The notes under the pieces are model-generated. The model was not told where the DNA came from. It was given only the letters and a program-made list of their open reading frames with translations, and did not search any database. DNA of 64,000 nucleotides from Firmicutes bacterium UBA1702. GTDB lineage: Bacteria > Bacillota > Clostridia > Peptostreptococcales > Anaerovoracaceae. Positions 41,029 through 49,852 of the stretch are shown here, in pieces. Each line of letters starts with the position of its first letter. Position 1 is the first letter of the stretch. The stretch covers positions 303-64,302 of the forward strand of contig DCJK01000046.1 in assembly GCA_002320005.1 (NCBI GenBank). Reading direction: 5' to 3'. The translations under genes were made by a program, and so were the position numbers.

Positions 41029-42204
41029 TTATTTGCTTTTTGTGTAGCTGTTGTCGATTTCCACAACGCTGCAGAATGCAGGGTTGTATCCGGCTATTCT
41101 TTCCTGAAGAATCTGTCTTATCTTCTCAGGAGATTCTTTACACTCTGACGATACAACCACATCGAAGATCACATTGGTGTGGGTGCTTCCCGGAACGATG
41201 CGGAGGTCGTGAAAACTCAGAACTCCGGGGATTTCTGAGATGGCCTCTTTTATTATATTTGACAGAGGCTCGCGGTTGGGATCATGAGTATTGACCGGAT
41301 CCATATGAGCTGTCAGAAGTAAATGCAAGTCGTGGCTTATCTGCTTTTCTATGTTGTCGACCAGATCGTGGCTGAGCATAACATCCACATCTGAATCGAC
41401 TTCAATGTGAACAGAAGCAAATATCTTGCCGGGACCGTAATTGTGCACCACCAGATCATGAATTCCCAGAACTCCGTCAAAATTCATGGTCTGTTTTTCG
41501 ATGTTGTTTACAAGATCGGGATCGGGAGCTTCACCGAGAAGAGGGCTGACCGTTTCCTTTACCAGACTGATTCCGGACCACAAAATGAAGAGAGCAACAG
41601 CAAGGCCCAGATATCCGTCTATCTGCACATTGAGAAAGTGACCCATGAGGACTCCTGCCAGAACTACGGAAGTGGATATGACATCGTTTCTGCTGTCGGT
41701 GCCGGTAGCAATCAGCGCAAGCGAGTTGATCTTTTTTCCGGCAGAAATATTAAATAATGACTGCCAGACCTTTATTGCAATGGCAAGAAGAAGAACAATG
41801 ACAACGGTCCAGCTGAATTCCAGCGGCGATGGATGCAGGATTTTTTCGATGGAGCTTTTTCCCAGTTCAACCCCTACGATAATTATCATCACGGAAACAG
41901 CCATACCGGCAAGATACTCCATACGGGCGTGACCATATGGATGTTCATCGTCTTCCGGCATTGAGGCCAGCTTAAAGCCCACCAGAGTAATTAAGGATGA
42001 AGATGCGTCAGCAAGATTGTTGACAGCATCGGCTACAATGGCAATACTGCCTGAAAGGAAGCCTATCAGCATTTTCATCACACAGAGGAGGCTGTTAGAA
42101 AGGATCCCCACAATTCCGGCCAGCTTTCCATAAGCATCTCGCACTGCCGGGTCTGCAACCTGGTCATAATTTTTTATAAATTTTCTGAATAAAAAATCTC
42201 CCAT
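41029..42204 (-). CDS. cation diffusion facilitator transporter
   Basis: 391 residues, six membrane helices (VGILSNSLLCVMKMLIGFLSGSIAIVADAVNNLADASSS is helix 1-2) and a C-terminal cytoplasmic domain of about 170 residues, which seems to contain a duplicated ferredoxin-like fold. The site in helix 5 is DSRND, with Asp where zinc exporters have His; this Asp pair is seen in manganese/iron-type members, so Mn2+ or Fe2+ export is more likely than zinc (inference). It is convergent with no gene and lies close to the iron locus. Confidence 0.9.
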   Translation of the reverse strand: MGDFLFRKFIKNYDQVADPAVRDAYGKLAGIVGILSNSLLCVMKMLIGFLSGSIAIVADAVNNLADASSSLITLVGFKLASMPEDDEHPYGHARMEYLAGMAVSVMIIIVGVELGKSSIEKILHPSPLEFSWTVVIVLLLAIAIKVWQSLFNISAGKKINSLALIATGTDSRNDVISTSVVLAGVLMGHFLNVQIDGYLGLAVALFILWSGISLVKETVSPLLGEAPDPDLVNNIEKQTMNFDGVLGIHDLVVHNYGPGKIFASVHIEVDSDVDVMLSHDLVDNIEKQISHDLHLLLTAHMDPVNTHDPNREPLSNIIKEAISEIPGVLSFHDLRIVPGSTHTNVIFDVVVSSECKESPEKIRQILQERIAGYNPAFCSVVEIDNSYTKSK

Positions 42205-42223
42205 CTTTATACCTCACATATGT

Positions 42224-42472
42224 CTATTCTGACATGGCCTCCCGGATAGCTATGGACAGCTGATCAGGACAGGAGGTTCCCTTCAGCCCGCATTTGATTC
42301 CGGAGAGCCTGTTTACAACATCTTCCCACGGCATCCCTTCCACCAGGGAGGCTATTCCCTTGAGGTTACCGTTACAGCCGCCTGTAAAATGCACTTTTTT
42401 CACAATACCTTCATCTATCTCAAATTGTATCTGGCTTGAACAAACTTTTTTTGGTGCATATGAATAGAACAT
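42224..42472 (-). CDS. TSCPD domain protein (TIGR03905 type)
   Basis: 82 residues, ending KCGLKGTSCPDQLSIAIREA, which gives the family its name; CNGNLKGI is the second Cys motif. The domain also occurs at the C-terminus of some ribonucleotide reductases. Function unknown. It is 19 bases from the CDF gene, same strand, with AAAGGAG before the ATG. Confidence 0.9.
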   Translation of the reverse strand: MFYSYAPKKVCSSQIQFEIDEGIVKKVHFTGGCNGNLKGIASLVEGMPWEDVVNRLSGIKCGLKGTSCPDQLSIAIREAMSE

Positions 42473-42570
42473 GATAAATCTCCTTTTAAAATTTATATTG
42501 TTTGTGTTAAAATAAATATCTCAAGATAAATTAGTATAGCATAAATCTCAAAAAGAAGCCACCTGATTAT

Positions 42571-43362
42571 ATGTATAAGGATAATAAATTATTAGTAAAT
42601 ATATTAGAGGACAAGTACAGGCAGTTCCGGAAATTTTATTCCATAGTGTCCACGGATTTCCTGGACAGCACCGAGGCTTCTGCTGCTGCATCTTTCGTCA
42701 GAACCCACAGCGCAGAAGGGGTTTTGTTTTACGGGGGATATGAGGATGCAGAAAGAAGACAGGTAATTTTTGTCCCGGACTATATTCCTGTTGCCGGCGA
42801 AGAGGACATTATACGGTATTTCAGGGAAAACCCTGATGACTGTCCGATGGTGATTCTCAATGCGGAAATCAGGCAGAAAGGTGCAAGCCTCAGGCATTCA
42901 GACTATCTGGGCTCACTTATGGCCCTGGGTATCAAGAGAGAGAAGATAGGAGATATCATTGTCAGCGAAAAGGGCGCTCAGATTTTTGTGTGCAGGGAGA
43001 TTGCGCCTTATATGGCCGAAAACTATTTCAAAGCAGGGAATATTTCGCTAACCGCTAAGATTCTGCCTGTTTCTCAGCAGATAATTGCCAAAGCAGATAT
43101 AAAAAAGTTAAAATCAGTTATACCATCACCGCGCCTTGACAATATAGCTGCGGCGGCTTTTGACATTTCCAGAAAAGCAGCCACGGAAGCTATCAGCAGG
43201 GGGTTGGTTTTTGTCGATAATATTGAAACAAAAAAACCGGACCACTTTCTCAAAGGGGGAGAGAAGATTGTTCTGAGAGGGAAAGGAAAGGTCATCTTCA
43301 TCGGGCTTTGCGGGACTTCACGCAAAGGGAAACTTTACGCGGAAATTGACAGATATATTTAA
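42571..43362 (+). CDS. S4-domain RNA-binding protein, YlmH family
   Basis: 263 residues. The YlmH N-terminal domain occupies most of the chain (FYGGYEDAERRQVIFVPDY, ILNAEIRQKGASLRHSDYLGSLMALGIKREKIGDI), and the S4 domain is at the C-terminus (RLDNIAAAAFDISRKAATEAISRGLVFVDN). YlmH acts in ribosome rescue by binding stalled 50S subunits in Bacillus. It lies outside the usual division cluster with sepF. No strong ribosome site is visible. Confidence 0.9.
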   Translation: MYKDNKLLVNILEDKYRQFRKFYSIVSTDFLDSTEASAAASFVRTHSAEGVLFYGGYEDAERRQVIFVPDYIPVAGEEDIIRYFRENPDDCPMVILNAEIRQKGASLRHSDYLGSLMALGIKREKIGDIIVSEKGAQIFVCREIAPYMAENYFKAGNISLTAKILPVSQQIIAKADIKKLKSVIPSPRLDNIAAAAFDISRKAATEAISRGLVFVDNIETKKPDHFLKGGEKIVLRGKGKVIFIGLCGTSRKGKLYAEIDRYI

Positions 43363-43383
43363 AAGACAACGAGGAGGTAAAAA

Positions 43384-44109
43384 ATGGATAAGAGAGATTT
43401 GCCGAGAATAGAAGGGAGACTTAGATCCAAGTATATCGAGGTGCCAAAGGAAATATACAAAGCAAAAGGCATTGTAGTAATGGGGAGAAGGATAAAGTCG
43501 GTGATTTTTACTACAGACATAGCCATAATAAGGAGCTGCAATGCCGATGCGGTACTGGCCGTATATCCTTTCACGCCGCAGCAGGTCATTTCCCAGGCCA
43601 TAATAAATGTAGCTCCTATGCCGGTTTTTGTAGGCGTGGGAGGCGGGCTGACCCATGGTGTACGCAGTGCGGTAGTGGCCAAAGATGCAGAAGGGGATGG
43701 AGCGTGGGGCGTTGTTGTAAATGCACCTATGACCAATGAAAACATACATGTTATAAGTCAGACTGTTGATATACCTGTAATAGCAACAGTTGTAAATAAA
43801 GCAACAGACATAGAAAAACGTCTGGAGGCAGGCACATCAATCCTGAATGTTTCCGCAGCGGAAGACACACCGGATGTGGTAAGGACCATACGCAGAGACT
43901 TTCCAAACGTGCCGATCATTGCCACGGGAGGACCTACACCGGAATCCATTCTGGAGACTATAGCGGCAGGAGCAGACTGCATAAGTTATACACCGCCGTC
44001 AACAGCTGAAATTTTTGCAGGTGTCATGGAGGAGTATCGCAGCATAGAAAATACCGAGGCTGCTGTTGAGGAACAGACTACCATACTGGATGTTCTTGAA
44101 AAGTTATAA
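43384..44109 (+). CDS. TIM-barrel protein of unknown function (often labelled hydrolase)
   Basis: 241 residues. ATGGPTPESILETIAAGADCISYTPPS is a phosphate-binding glycine loop as in KDPG aldolase and indole-glycerol-phosphate synthase barrels, and VFVGVGGGLTHG an additional Gly motif. It is a conserved clostridial family without a tested substrate; the name hydrolase is only inherited. A GAGGAGGT site lies 21 bases after ylmH. Confidence 0.75.
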   Translation: MDKRDLPRIEGRLRSKYIEVPKEIYKAKGIVVMGRRIKSVIFTTDIAIIRSCNADAVLAVYPFTPQQVISQAIINVAPMPVFVGVGGGLTHGVRSAVVAKDAEGDGAWGVVVNAPMTNENIHVISQTVDIPVIATVVNKATDIEKRLEAGTSILNVSAAEDTPDVVRTIRRDFPNVPIIATGGPTPESILETIAAGADCISYTPPSTAEIFAGVMEEYRSIENTEAAVEEQTTILDVLEKL

Positions 44110-44154
44110 AAAGAACAGACATATGGAAAAGATCCCGGAAGAAAGGCAGGCACC

Positions 44155-45147
44155 ATGAAGGACAGATACGGAAGGGAAATAAATTATCTCAGAATATCAG
44201 TAACAGACAGATGCAATCTGAGATGCAGATATTGTATGCCTGAACACGGAATCAGGCCTGTAGATCATAAGGATATACTTAGCTTTGACGAAATAGGACG
44301 TGTGGCGGCAATATGTGCCGGACTGGGCATAAAGAACATAAAAATTACCGGCGGTGAACCACTGGTAAGGAAAGATACGGCATACCTTATAAGAAAATTA
44401 AAAGAAATCTCCGGAATCAGAAAAGTCACTATGACCACCAATGGACTGCTGATGGAGAAATATATTTCAGAACTTATTGAAGCGGGTCTTGACGGAGTCA
44501 ATATCAGCCTTGACACTCTTAAAGAAGTCAGATATATGGAACTGACAGGTTCTGCCGGTGCTGAAAAAGTTCTGAAAGCAATAATGCTCTGCACAGAACG
44601 AGGCCTTGCCACAAAGGTCAACATGGTTCCTGTTGCAGGCTTTAATGATGATGAGGTGGGACAATTGGCGGCACTGGCAAAAAATCTCGATGTAGATGTA
44701 AGATTCATTGAGATGATGCCTGTGGGGCAAGGAAGACTCTTTCAGGGATGCAGCGGTTCTGATGTGCTGAAGCGGCTGGAAGCTATTTTTGGACAGGCTC
44801 ATGCCGAAAAAAGCCACGAAAACCACCGGAAGGATTCCGGCAGCGGCCCTGCAAGATATTATCGATTTGACGGATTCAGAGGAAGAATAGGTTTTATTGA
44901 TGCATTGTCAAGACCTTTCTGCAGCCAATGCAACAGAGTGAGGCTGACTTCAGAGGGATTCCTGAGGCCATGCCTGCAGTTTGAAACCGGCGAGAATCTC
45001 AAGGAACTCATGAGGGCCGGATGCAGTGATAAACAGCTTGAAAAGGCAGTCCAAAAGTGCGTTTTCGGAAAGCCTTCGGGACACTGTTTCAACAGCTTCT
45101 CTAAAGACGCAGAAAAAACCGGATTTATGTCAAAAATAGGGGGATAA
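44155..45147 (+). CDS. moaA: GTP 3',8-cyclase
   Basis: First enzyme of molybdenum/tungsten cofactor synthesis, a radical SAM protein with two 4Fe-4S clusters. DRCNLRCRYC gives Cys20, Cys24 and Cys27; the second cluster is in FCSQCNRVRL...LRPC. Length 330 is typical. MoaC, MoaE and MoeA are not in the window, so the remaining pathway must be elsewhere. The C-terminal GG that activates MoaA in trans is present (SKIGG). Confidence 0.96.
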   Translation: MKDRYGREINYLRISVTDRCNLRCRYCMPEHGIRPVDHKDILSFDEIGRVAAICAGLGIKNIKITGGEPLVRKDTAYLIRKLKEISGIRKVTMTTNGLLMEKYISELIEAGLDGVNISLDTLKEVRYMELTGSAGAEKVLKAIMLCTERGLATKVNMVPVAGFNDDEVGQLAALAKNLDVDVRFIEMMPVGQGRLFQGCSGSDVLKRLEAIFGQAHAEKSHENHRKDSGSGPARYYRFDGFRGRIGFIDALSRPFCSQCNRVRLTSEGFLRPCLQFETGENLKELMRAGCSDKQLEKAVQKCVFGKPSGHCFNSFSKDAEKTGFMSKIGG

Positions 45148-45155
45148 GAGAAAAA

Positions 45156-45878
45156 GTGCGATATGTGATAGCTGATATACACGGATGCTATAATGAATAC
45201 CGGCAGCTTCTGGAAAAAATAGAATTTTCTCAAGAGGACGAGCTTTATATCCTTGGGGATGCAGTTGACAGAGGGCCGGAACCGATAAAGGTTCTTGAAG
45301 ATATGATGATGCGTCCCAATGTGATATACATATTGGGCAACCATGAATATATGATGCTCAAAGTTCTTTCCCGGCTTGACAAGGAGATAACCAGCGAAAA
45401 TGCCGAAGGGTATCTGGATTCTGATGATATAACAGCATATATCCACTGGATGCAGGACGGCGGGGAAGTCACATGCAGACAGTTCAGAGCCCTGCCTGCT
45501 GAAAGACGACGGGACATTCTGGAATATATAGAAGACGCATGGCTGTATGATGAAGTGGAAGCAGGCAGAAATACTTTCATTCTGGCACATGCGGGAATTC
45601 ATCATTTCAACGAGAAAAAGAGCCTGGAGGCTTATGATTTTACAGACTTTATATTTTACAGATGCGATTACGGAAGAAGATATTACAGGAATAAAAATAC
45701 TTATCTTGTAACGGGCCATACGCCCACCATGAATATAAGGGCGGACAAGAAGCCTCTTGTTTACAGAGAAAAAGGGCATATTGCCATAGACTGCGGATGT
45801 GTGTTCGGCGGAAATCTTGCCGCCTTCTGCCTGGAGACGGGAGAAGTCACATATGTGGCGCGAAATGAGAATGTGTGA
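45156..45878 (+). CDS. calcineurin-like metallophosphoesterase (PPP type)
   Basis: 240 residues with IADIHGC (DxH), GDAVDRGP (GDxxDRG) and GNHEYM (GNHE), the three PPP serine/threonine or symmetrical-tetraphosphatase blocks, and VTGHTPT near the end. GTG at 45156 is the start because it begins exactly at the domain strand RYVIADIHG and has GGGGATAAGAG upstream. It may dephosphorylate proteins or dinucleoside tetraphosphate. Confidence 0.9.
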   Translation: MRYVIADIHGCYNEYRQLLEKIEFSQEDELYILGDAVDRGPEPIKVLEDMMMRPNVIYILGNHEYMMLKVLSRLDKEITSENAEGYLDSDDITAYIHWMQDGGEVTCRQFRALPAERRRDILEYIEDAWLYDEVEAGRNTFILAHAGIHHFNEKKSLEAYDFTDFIFYRCDYGRRYYRNKNTYLVTGHTPTMNIRADKKPLVYREKGHIAIDCGCVFGGNLAAFCLETGEVTYVARNENV

Positions 45879-46306
45879 ATAACGGGAAAAGAATAATGAA
45901 ATCCGACGCAAACAAAAGAGAAGTTTGCAGTAGTTGACCTATTACTGTGAACTGTCTTTGGGAGTGTCCTCTAAAGCTTTCAGCTCATATATGCTGTAAT
46001 CAAAACAATCCCTGCCGCCTCTCGATATGAGATAGAAGAATCCCGGGAGGCTTCTTAGCCAGAAGTAAAACGTGCAGTCAGCTTCATCCGTATACCGACA
46101 CCCGTGATTACAAGGGTAAATGTATCACGGTAACAATACTAACAGTTCAGCAATTTCTCTGGTAGAAGTCAATGCATGATGCTTGTTATTGATGGCTTTG
46201 ACAACATCACATGAGGAATTCTCCATACCTTCACCCAGGTGAAAAAAGGTGTGGGTTTGTTCGCATTTAAGAGGTAAAAGAACAAAAAATCTTTAGAATA
46301 TCTTGA
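45879..46306. other. degraded intergenic DNA
   Basis: About 430 bases between the phosphatase gene and the recombinase remnant. It contains the minus-strand fragment at 45942-46124; beyond that I see no intact gene, RNA or repeat. It probably belongs to a decayed mobile element. Confidence 0.5.
45942..46124 (-). pseudogene. protein fragment without start codon
   Basis: An open frame of 60 codons on the minus strand reads PCNHGCRYTDEADCTFYFWLR then LPGFFYLISRGGRDCFDYSIYELKAL and stops at 45942. It has protein-like composition but no ATG/GTG/TTG with a ribosome site, and begins right after a stop. I read it as the end of a lost gene; family unknown. Confidence 0.3.
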
Positions 46307-46741
46307 CAAATAAAATCAGACGAAAATATCAAGCTGTTTGAGACTTTAGATAGTAAAGACAGGTTGATACCAATAGGAGAAATGACAGTATTTCTCCTTG
46401 GTGAGTATATGAACTCCTGTCCATAAGATAAAGCATATCTAATTGTTAACAGATGTGGAGAAAAAATTACATGCAGCGCAGTTAAACAGCTGCTTGCTGA
46501 TGTAAAAGAAAAAGTACATTTTAGAGTGTATTCACATGCATTGAGACATAATTTTGCATCTAATTTCCTTGTTGACGGTTATAACGAAAAAGGCTCTTTT
46601 GATACTTTGGCTTTACAAACATTATTAGGCTACACAGACTTTAGAGTCACAGAAAGCTACATCCATTATGCTCAAGAAATGATTACCTGTGCCAGAAAAA
46701 TATCACATTTGGACAAAGTTTTCCTTAAAAAAGGTGTCTAG
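46307..46741 (+). pseudogene. tyrosine recombinase remnant, C-terminal catalytic part
   Basis: One frame gives KLFETLDSKDRLIPIGEMTVFLL, then a TAA at 46424, then KAYLIVNRCGEKITCSAVKQLL ... SHALRHNFASNFL ... LLGYTDFRVTESYIHY. SHALRHNF holds the HxxR, GYTDFRVTESYIHY the last histidine position and the nucleophilic Tyr of phage-type integrases. The N-terminal half is missing and there is an internal stop. It ends 64 bases from the 3' end of tRNA-Lys, a typical integration site. Confidence 0.85.
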
Positions 46742-46767
46742 ATTTTAACTTAATTGAGAATAAAACA

Positions 46768-46803
46768 AAACCCTCGAATTATTGAAATTCAAGGGTTTTT
46801 CCT
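46768..46803. terminator. bidirectional terminator of recombinase remnant and tRNA-Lys
   Basis: ACCCT-C-GAATT and AATTC-A-AGGGT form an imperfect stem over ATTGA, with A and T runs on either side. Confidence 0.75.
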
Positions 46804-46804
46804 T

Positions 46805-46880
46805 TGGTGCATCTTCAGGGGTTCGAACCCTGGACACCCTGATTAAGAGTCAGGTGCTCTGCCAGCTGAGCTAAAGATGC
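46805..46880 (-). tRNA. tRNA-Lys (anticodon CTT)
   Basis: 76 bases on the minus strand with encoded CCA. Acceptor GCATCTT/AAGATGC; anticodon stem CTGAC with loop TCTTAAT-type, anticodon CTT; T arm CAGGGTTCGAACCCCTG. The 3' end faces the recombinase remnant. Confidence 0.96.
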
Positions 46881-46916
46881 ATATTAACTTACCGTTCCAT
46901 TGACGGAACACATCAT

Positions 46917-46945
46917 ATATTAGCATTTTGTGCATGGCTTGTCAA
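46917..46945 (-). promoter_or_regulatory. promoter of tRNA-Lys
   Basis: On the minus strand, TTGACA (46940-46945) and TAATAT (46917-46922) are 17 bases apart. A small inverted repeat GTTCC-N6-GGAAC (46894-46909) lies between it and the tRNA. Confidence 0.85.
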
Positions 46946-47042
46946 CATAAAAATGTTATTAAATAAAAAATTTTTTAACCGCATTTTACCTATAATAGTT
47001 TTGCATACTATGAGCACAATAATCAGTGAGGAGGGATGGAAA

Positions 47043-47192
47043 ATGAGAGAAAACGAAAAGAACAGCAACAGGGTTTCAAATAACAGAAATACTTCTGAAA
47101 AAAATGAGAACCGCAATGAAAGAAGCGGAAAAAATCAGAAAAATCAGAGAAATGAAAACAGGCAGAAGAACTGTGACGAAAAGAGCAGATAA
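47043..47192 (+). CDS. small Asn/Glu/Arg-rich protein, 49 residues
   Basis: A highly charged low-complexity peptide (repeats such as NENRNERSGKNQKNQRNENR), probably disordered. The GGAGGG site and the ATG at 47043 are good; TATAAT at 46991-46996 is a possible -10, and a strong terminator follows. No family recognised; composition loosely recalls small spore proteins, but no SASP motif is present. Confidence 0.5.
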   Translation: MRENEKNSNRVSNNRNTSEKNENRNERSGKNQKNQRNENRQKNCDEKSR

Positions 47193-47216
47193 ATACTCTG
47201 CATGGTGTTTTAGCGG

Positions 47217-47248
47217 AAAAAGAGCAGGTACAAAACTGCTCTTTTTTC
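47217..47248 (+). terminator. intrinsic terminator
   Basis: AAAAAGAGCAG and CTGCTCTTTTTT form an 11-bp stem with an 8-base loop and T-run, just after the 49-residue gene. Confidence 0.88.
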
Positions 47249-47251
47249 TTT

Positions 47252-47280
47252 GCAATCCACTACTATTTGTTATATAATAA
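47252..47280 (+). promoter_or_regulatory. promoter of the acidic membrane protein cluster
   Basis: TTGCAA (47252-47257) and TATAAT (47275-47280) with 17 bases between, directly after the terminator. Confidence 0.7.
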
Positions 47281-47308
47281 AAAGAACTATAGAATCAGGA
47301 GAGTAACC

Positions 47309-47953
47309 ATGTGGGACGAGGCAAAAGAAATCTTAAATACTGTTATAGATTTCTGCCGGGATAAGACAACAGCCATACTCATAGCAGGAGGGTTGCTCAT
47401 CGTGCTGATAATCATTATATCAGCGGTAAGATCATCACACAAAGATGACGATGAGGACTTTGACTTTGATGAGGAATTTTTCGGAGAAGCAAAAGAAGAA
47501 GATTCATTGGAAATTCAATCCTCGGACAAATCAGAACCTGTGGCGGCAGAGCTGTGCCGGGATGAAAGTAAAACTGAAAAAGAAGTGGACAGTTCCGATT
47601 CCGGAGAAAGTGCCAGCGAATATATAGAAAGCATTTTAGAAGAGCTTTCTGAGATTTCTGCAAAAACACTTGAAGAGGTTGAGATAAAAATAAACGGAGC
47701 TGAATTCAAGCTAAAATACTCCAAGGGTCAGCCTTCTGACATGCCATCCCCTCAAGCAGAGGATACCGGAGAATCCCGAAAAACTTGTGAAAGTGACCCG
47801 GATGCAGCCTGTGAGGGAAAGTCCCGGGAGGATATTGACACAGAGCGGTATAGCGACTTGATACCGAAGAAGTTCGGCCCCGGAAACGATGCCACAACCC
47901 GTATGGGAAGGACTTATACGGAAGAAGAACTTGAAAAAACCATAAGAGATTAA
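47309..47953 (+). CDS. membrane-anchored acidic protein, unknown function
   Basis: 214 residues. One membrane helix at about 21-40 (TTAILIAGGLLIVLIIIISAV), then a cytoplasmic-looking region very rich in Asp, Glu and Ser, with DDDEDFDFDEEFFGEAKEED directly after the helix, a short predicted helix ESILEELSEISAKTLEEVEIKINGAEFKL, and a conserved-looking end (YSDLIPKKFGPGNDATTRMGRTY). ATG at 47309 has AGGAGAG. Unrecognised. It is 30 bases before the zinc-ribbon gene, which has a similar acidic style. Confidence 0.7.
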   Translation: MWDEAKEILNTVIDFCRDKTTAILIAGGLLIVLIIIISAVRSSHKDDDEDFDFDEEFFGEAKEEDSLEIQSSDKSEPVAAELCRDESKTEKEVDSSDSGESASEYIESILEELSEISAKTLEEVEIKINGAEFKLKYSKGQPSDMPSPQAEDTGESRKTCESDPDAACEGKSREDIDTERYSDLIPKKFGPGNDATTRMGRTYTEEELEKTIRD

Positions 47954-47983
47954 GCACAGGCAGTGTATTGCAAGGAGAGAAAG

Positions 47984-49852
47984 ATGTTTTGTACAAAATG
48001 CGGCAGAGAATTACATGAAGAGGACGTTTTTTGCGCCCATTGCGGAACAAAGGTCAGAGAGGACATCCTTAGAGAAGAAAGACATAAGCCTTACAGATAT
48101 GATGAGGTCGTATTTAATCCTCCTTTCAGAGAAGAAGCTGAAAGACGCACCCGCCGTATAACCGAAGAAATAAAACCGTACAGCAGCGAACCGAAAAAAG
48201 AGTCCGTGAATTTTGACTGGAATCTTGAAGGATTTCCTACAAGAGACAGCAGGAAAGATGAGGACTTTGAACTGAACTGGGATACGGTAATTGACAGTCA
48301 TCAGAAAAAGCGGGCGATAGATGTGGAAAAGATAACTCCTCAGCAGGAACAGGAACTGCCTGAGGATACATACAAAACAGTTTCCGGAGAAAGTTTCGAA
48401 GATAAATACGAACATGTTTTGCAGCCTGAAGAAGACAAAACTGAAGGAGACAGCTGTGAGACAAAATCTGCCACCATGTCCATAGAAGATCTTGAACGGC
48501 AGCTTTTCGGAAGCGAAGATATTGATGGTGCGCCCGAAAAACAGAGAACTGAAGGTTCAGAAATGACTATGGAATACAATTTGTCGGGTCTGAACGGAAA
48601 AGAAAAGGAAGAAGAAAAATTTTATACATATAACGCCAAATGTGATGCTTTTCAGGAACTTCTGGATAGAGAAAAAGCAAGGCTTGACGCCATGGAAGAA
48701 CGCAGAAAAAGCCAGTGGGCAGAGATAACCGGTCCGGAAGAGGTAAAGGAATATCGTGAAAAAAAGACACCTTCTTTTGAAGATGTGTTTATCGAACCCG
48801 AACTTCCGCTGGTGCCGCCTTTAAAAGAAGTTCTCACCGTTCAGGCTCCGGCCACAATTGCTGTTATGGCAGAGGATGATCCGGTTGCTGATATTGCTTC
48901 CCATGAGATGCCGAGTGAAGAGAAGACTCAAGTGTCTCCCTTTCTCCCGTTCGCACACGGAACAGCAGATGACAGCGGAGACATATGCGGCGGTGAAGAA
49001 GAGATCGGGGATAACGGACCCTGTTCCGAAGAAACTCCCTGCATCGATCAGAGCTCCGCAGAAGAGCACATCGAAGAAGTCAAGAAAAAACTCAGATATT
49101 CAGATGTGTTCCCCATGGATGCTTTTAACGATGACAGCCACAGTGACGGCAGCAATGACAGCAATGCTGATGCTGCTGATTCCAAGGGGAAAACATTAGC
49201 TGACCCGGATGACGATTACGACGATGATGACGACAACAAGGGAGGGAAAGCCATAAAAGTTCTGATTGCCGTTCTCGCTGTAATAGTAGTTGCAGAACTG
49301 GCCATAATAGGCGCGAAAACTTTTGCTCCAAACAGCGGGCTGGCTCAGGGCGCCGACAGGCTCATTGAAAAAATCGCCGTTCTTGTCCACGGCGGGGAGG
49401 AAGAGGATCCTGAACCTCCGCAGTCAGGTGACTCAAGATTTACGGAGTATATACAGGAATCAAAAGATCTGGCAGAAAATATAGGAGAGATAACATATAA
49501 CGAAAATCTTAAATTTGACCTTACAAAAGAATATTCCTTTGATGGGATAGGCACCACCAGAGAGTTTACTGACGAAACGCTTTCAGGAGAAAAAACAAGG
49601 GGCCAGGCAATTATTTCGGCGATGGTGTCTTACTACGGAGGATGGCAGAATGAAGACACGGAATCCGGAATAGTAGGAATAAACAAACTTGAAATAGGCG
49701 AAGTCAGAACAGGTGACGACGGGTACTATGCCCTTACCAAGGTTACTTATGTGAAGGAAGACGGACAGACAGCTGAAAAACAGCAGATTGCATTTCTGAC
49801 TGCTTCCGGCGAGGATATAAAGATTAATGAGGTTAAGGAGGAGAGCAACTAA
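47984..49852 (+). CDS. zinc-ribbon, acidic linker, membrane and extracytoplasmic domain protein
   Basis: 622 residues. Residues 3-20 are a zinc ribbon (CTKCGRELHEEDVFCAHCG). A disordered acidic region of about 400 residues follows, with short hydrophobic islands (NFDWNLEGFP, FELNWDTVI, MSIEDLERQLFG, YNLSGLNG) that look like binding motifs. DPDDDYDDDDDN precedes one membrane helix (about 428-450), and the last 160 residues are an extracytoplasmic domain. The layout suggests a membrane receptor or scaffold with a cytoplasmic metal-bound head. Stop and next ATG overlap by one base. Confidence 0.75.
   Translation: MFCTKCGRELHEEDVFCAHCGTKVREDILREERHKPYRYDEVVFNPPFREEAERRTRRITEEIKPYSSEPKKESVNFDWNLEGFPTRDSRKDEDFELNWDTVIDSHQKKRAIDVEKITPQQEQELPEDTYKTVSGESFEDKYEHVLQPEEDKTEGDSCETKSATMSIEDLERQLFGSEDIDGAPEKQRTEGSEMTMEYNLSGLNGKEKEEEKFYTYNAKCDAFQELLDREKARLDAMEERRKSQWAEITGPEEVKEYREKKTPSFEDVFIEPELPLVPPLKEVLTVQAPATIAVMAEDDPVADIASHEMPSEEKTQVSPFLPFAHGTADDSGDICGGEEEIGDNGPCSEETPCIDQSSAEEHIEEVKKKLRYSDVFPMDAFNDDSHSDGSNDSNADAADSKGKTLADPDDDYDDDDDNKGGKAIKVLIAVLAVIVVAELAIIGAKTFAPNSGLAQGADRLIEKIAVLVHGGEEEDPEPPQSGDSRFTEYIQESKDLAENIGEITYNENLKFDLTKEYSFDGIGTTREFTDETLSGEKTRGQAIISAMVSYYGGWQNEDTESGIVGINKLEIGEVRTGDDGYYALTKVTYVKEDGQTAEKQQIAFLTASGEDIKINEVKEESN

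Noticed and set aside
40392..41294. 300-residue open frame on the plus strand
   Set aside because: Antisense to the SPFH, NfeD and CDF genes; Cys/Tyr/Phe-rich shadow without a ribosome site.
44859..45911. 350-residue open frame on the minus strand
   Set aside because: Antisense to moaA and the phosphatase, both well supported.
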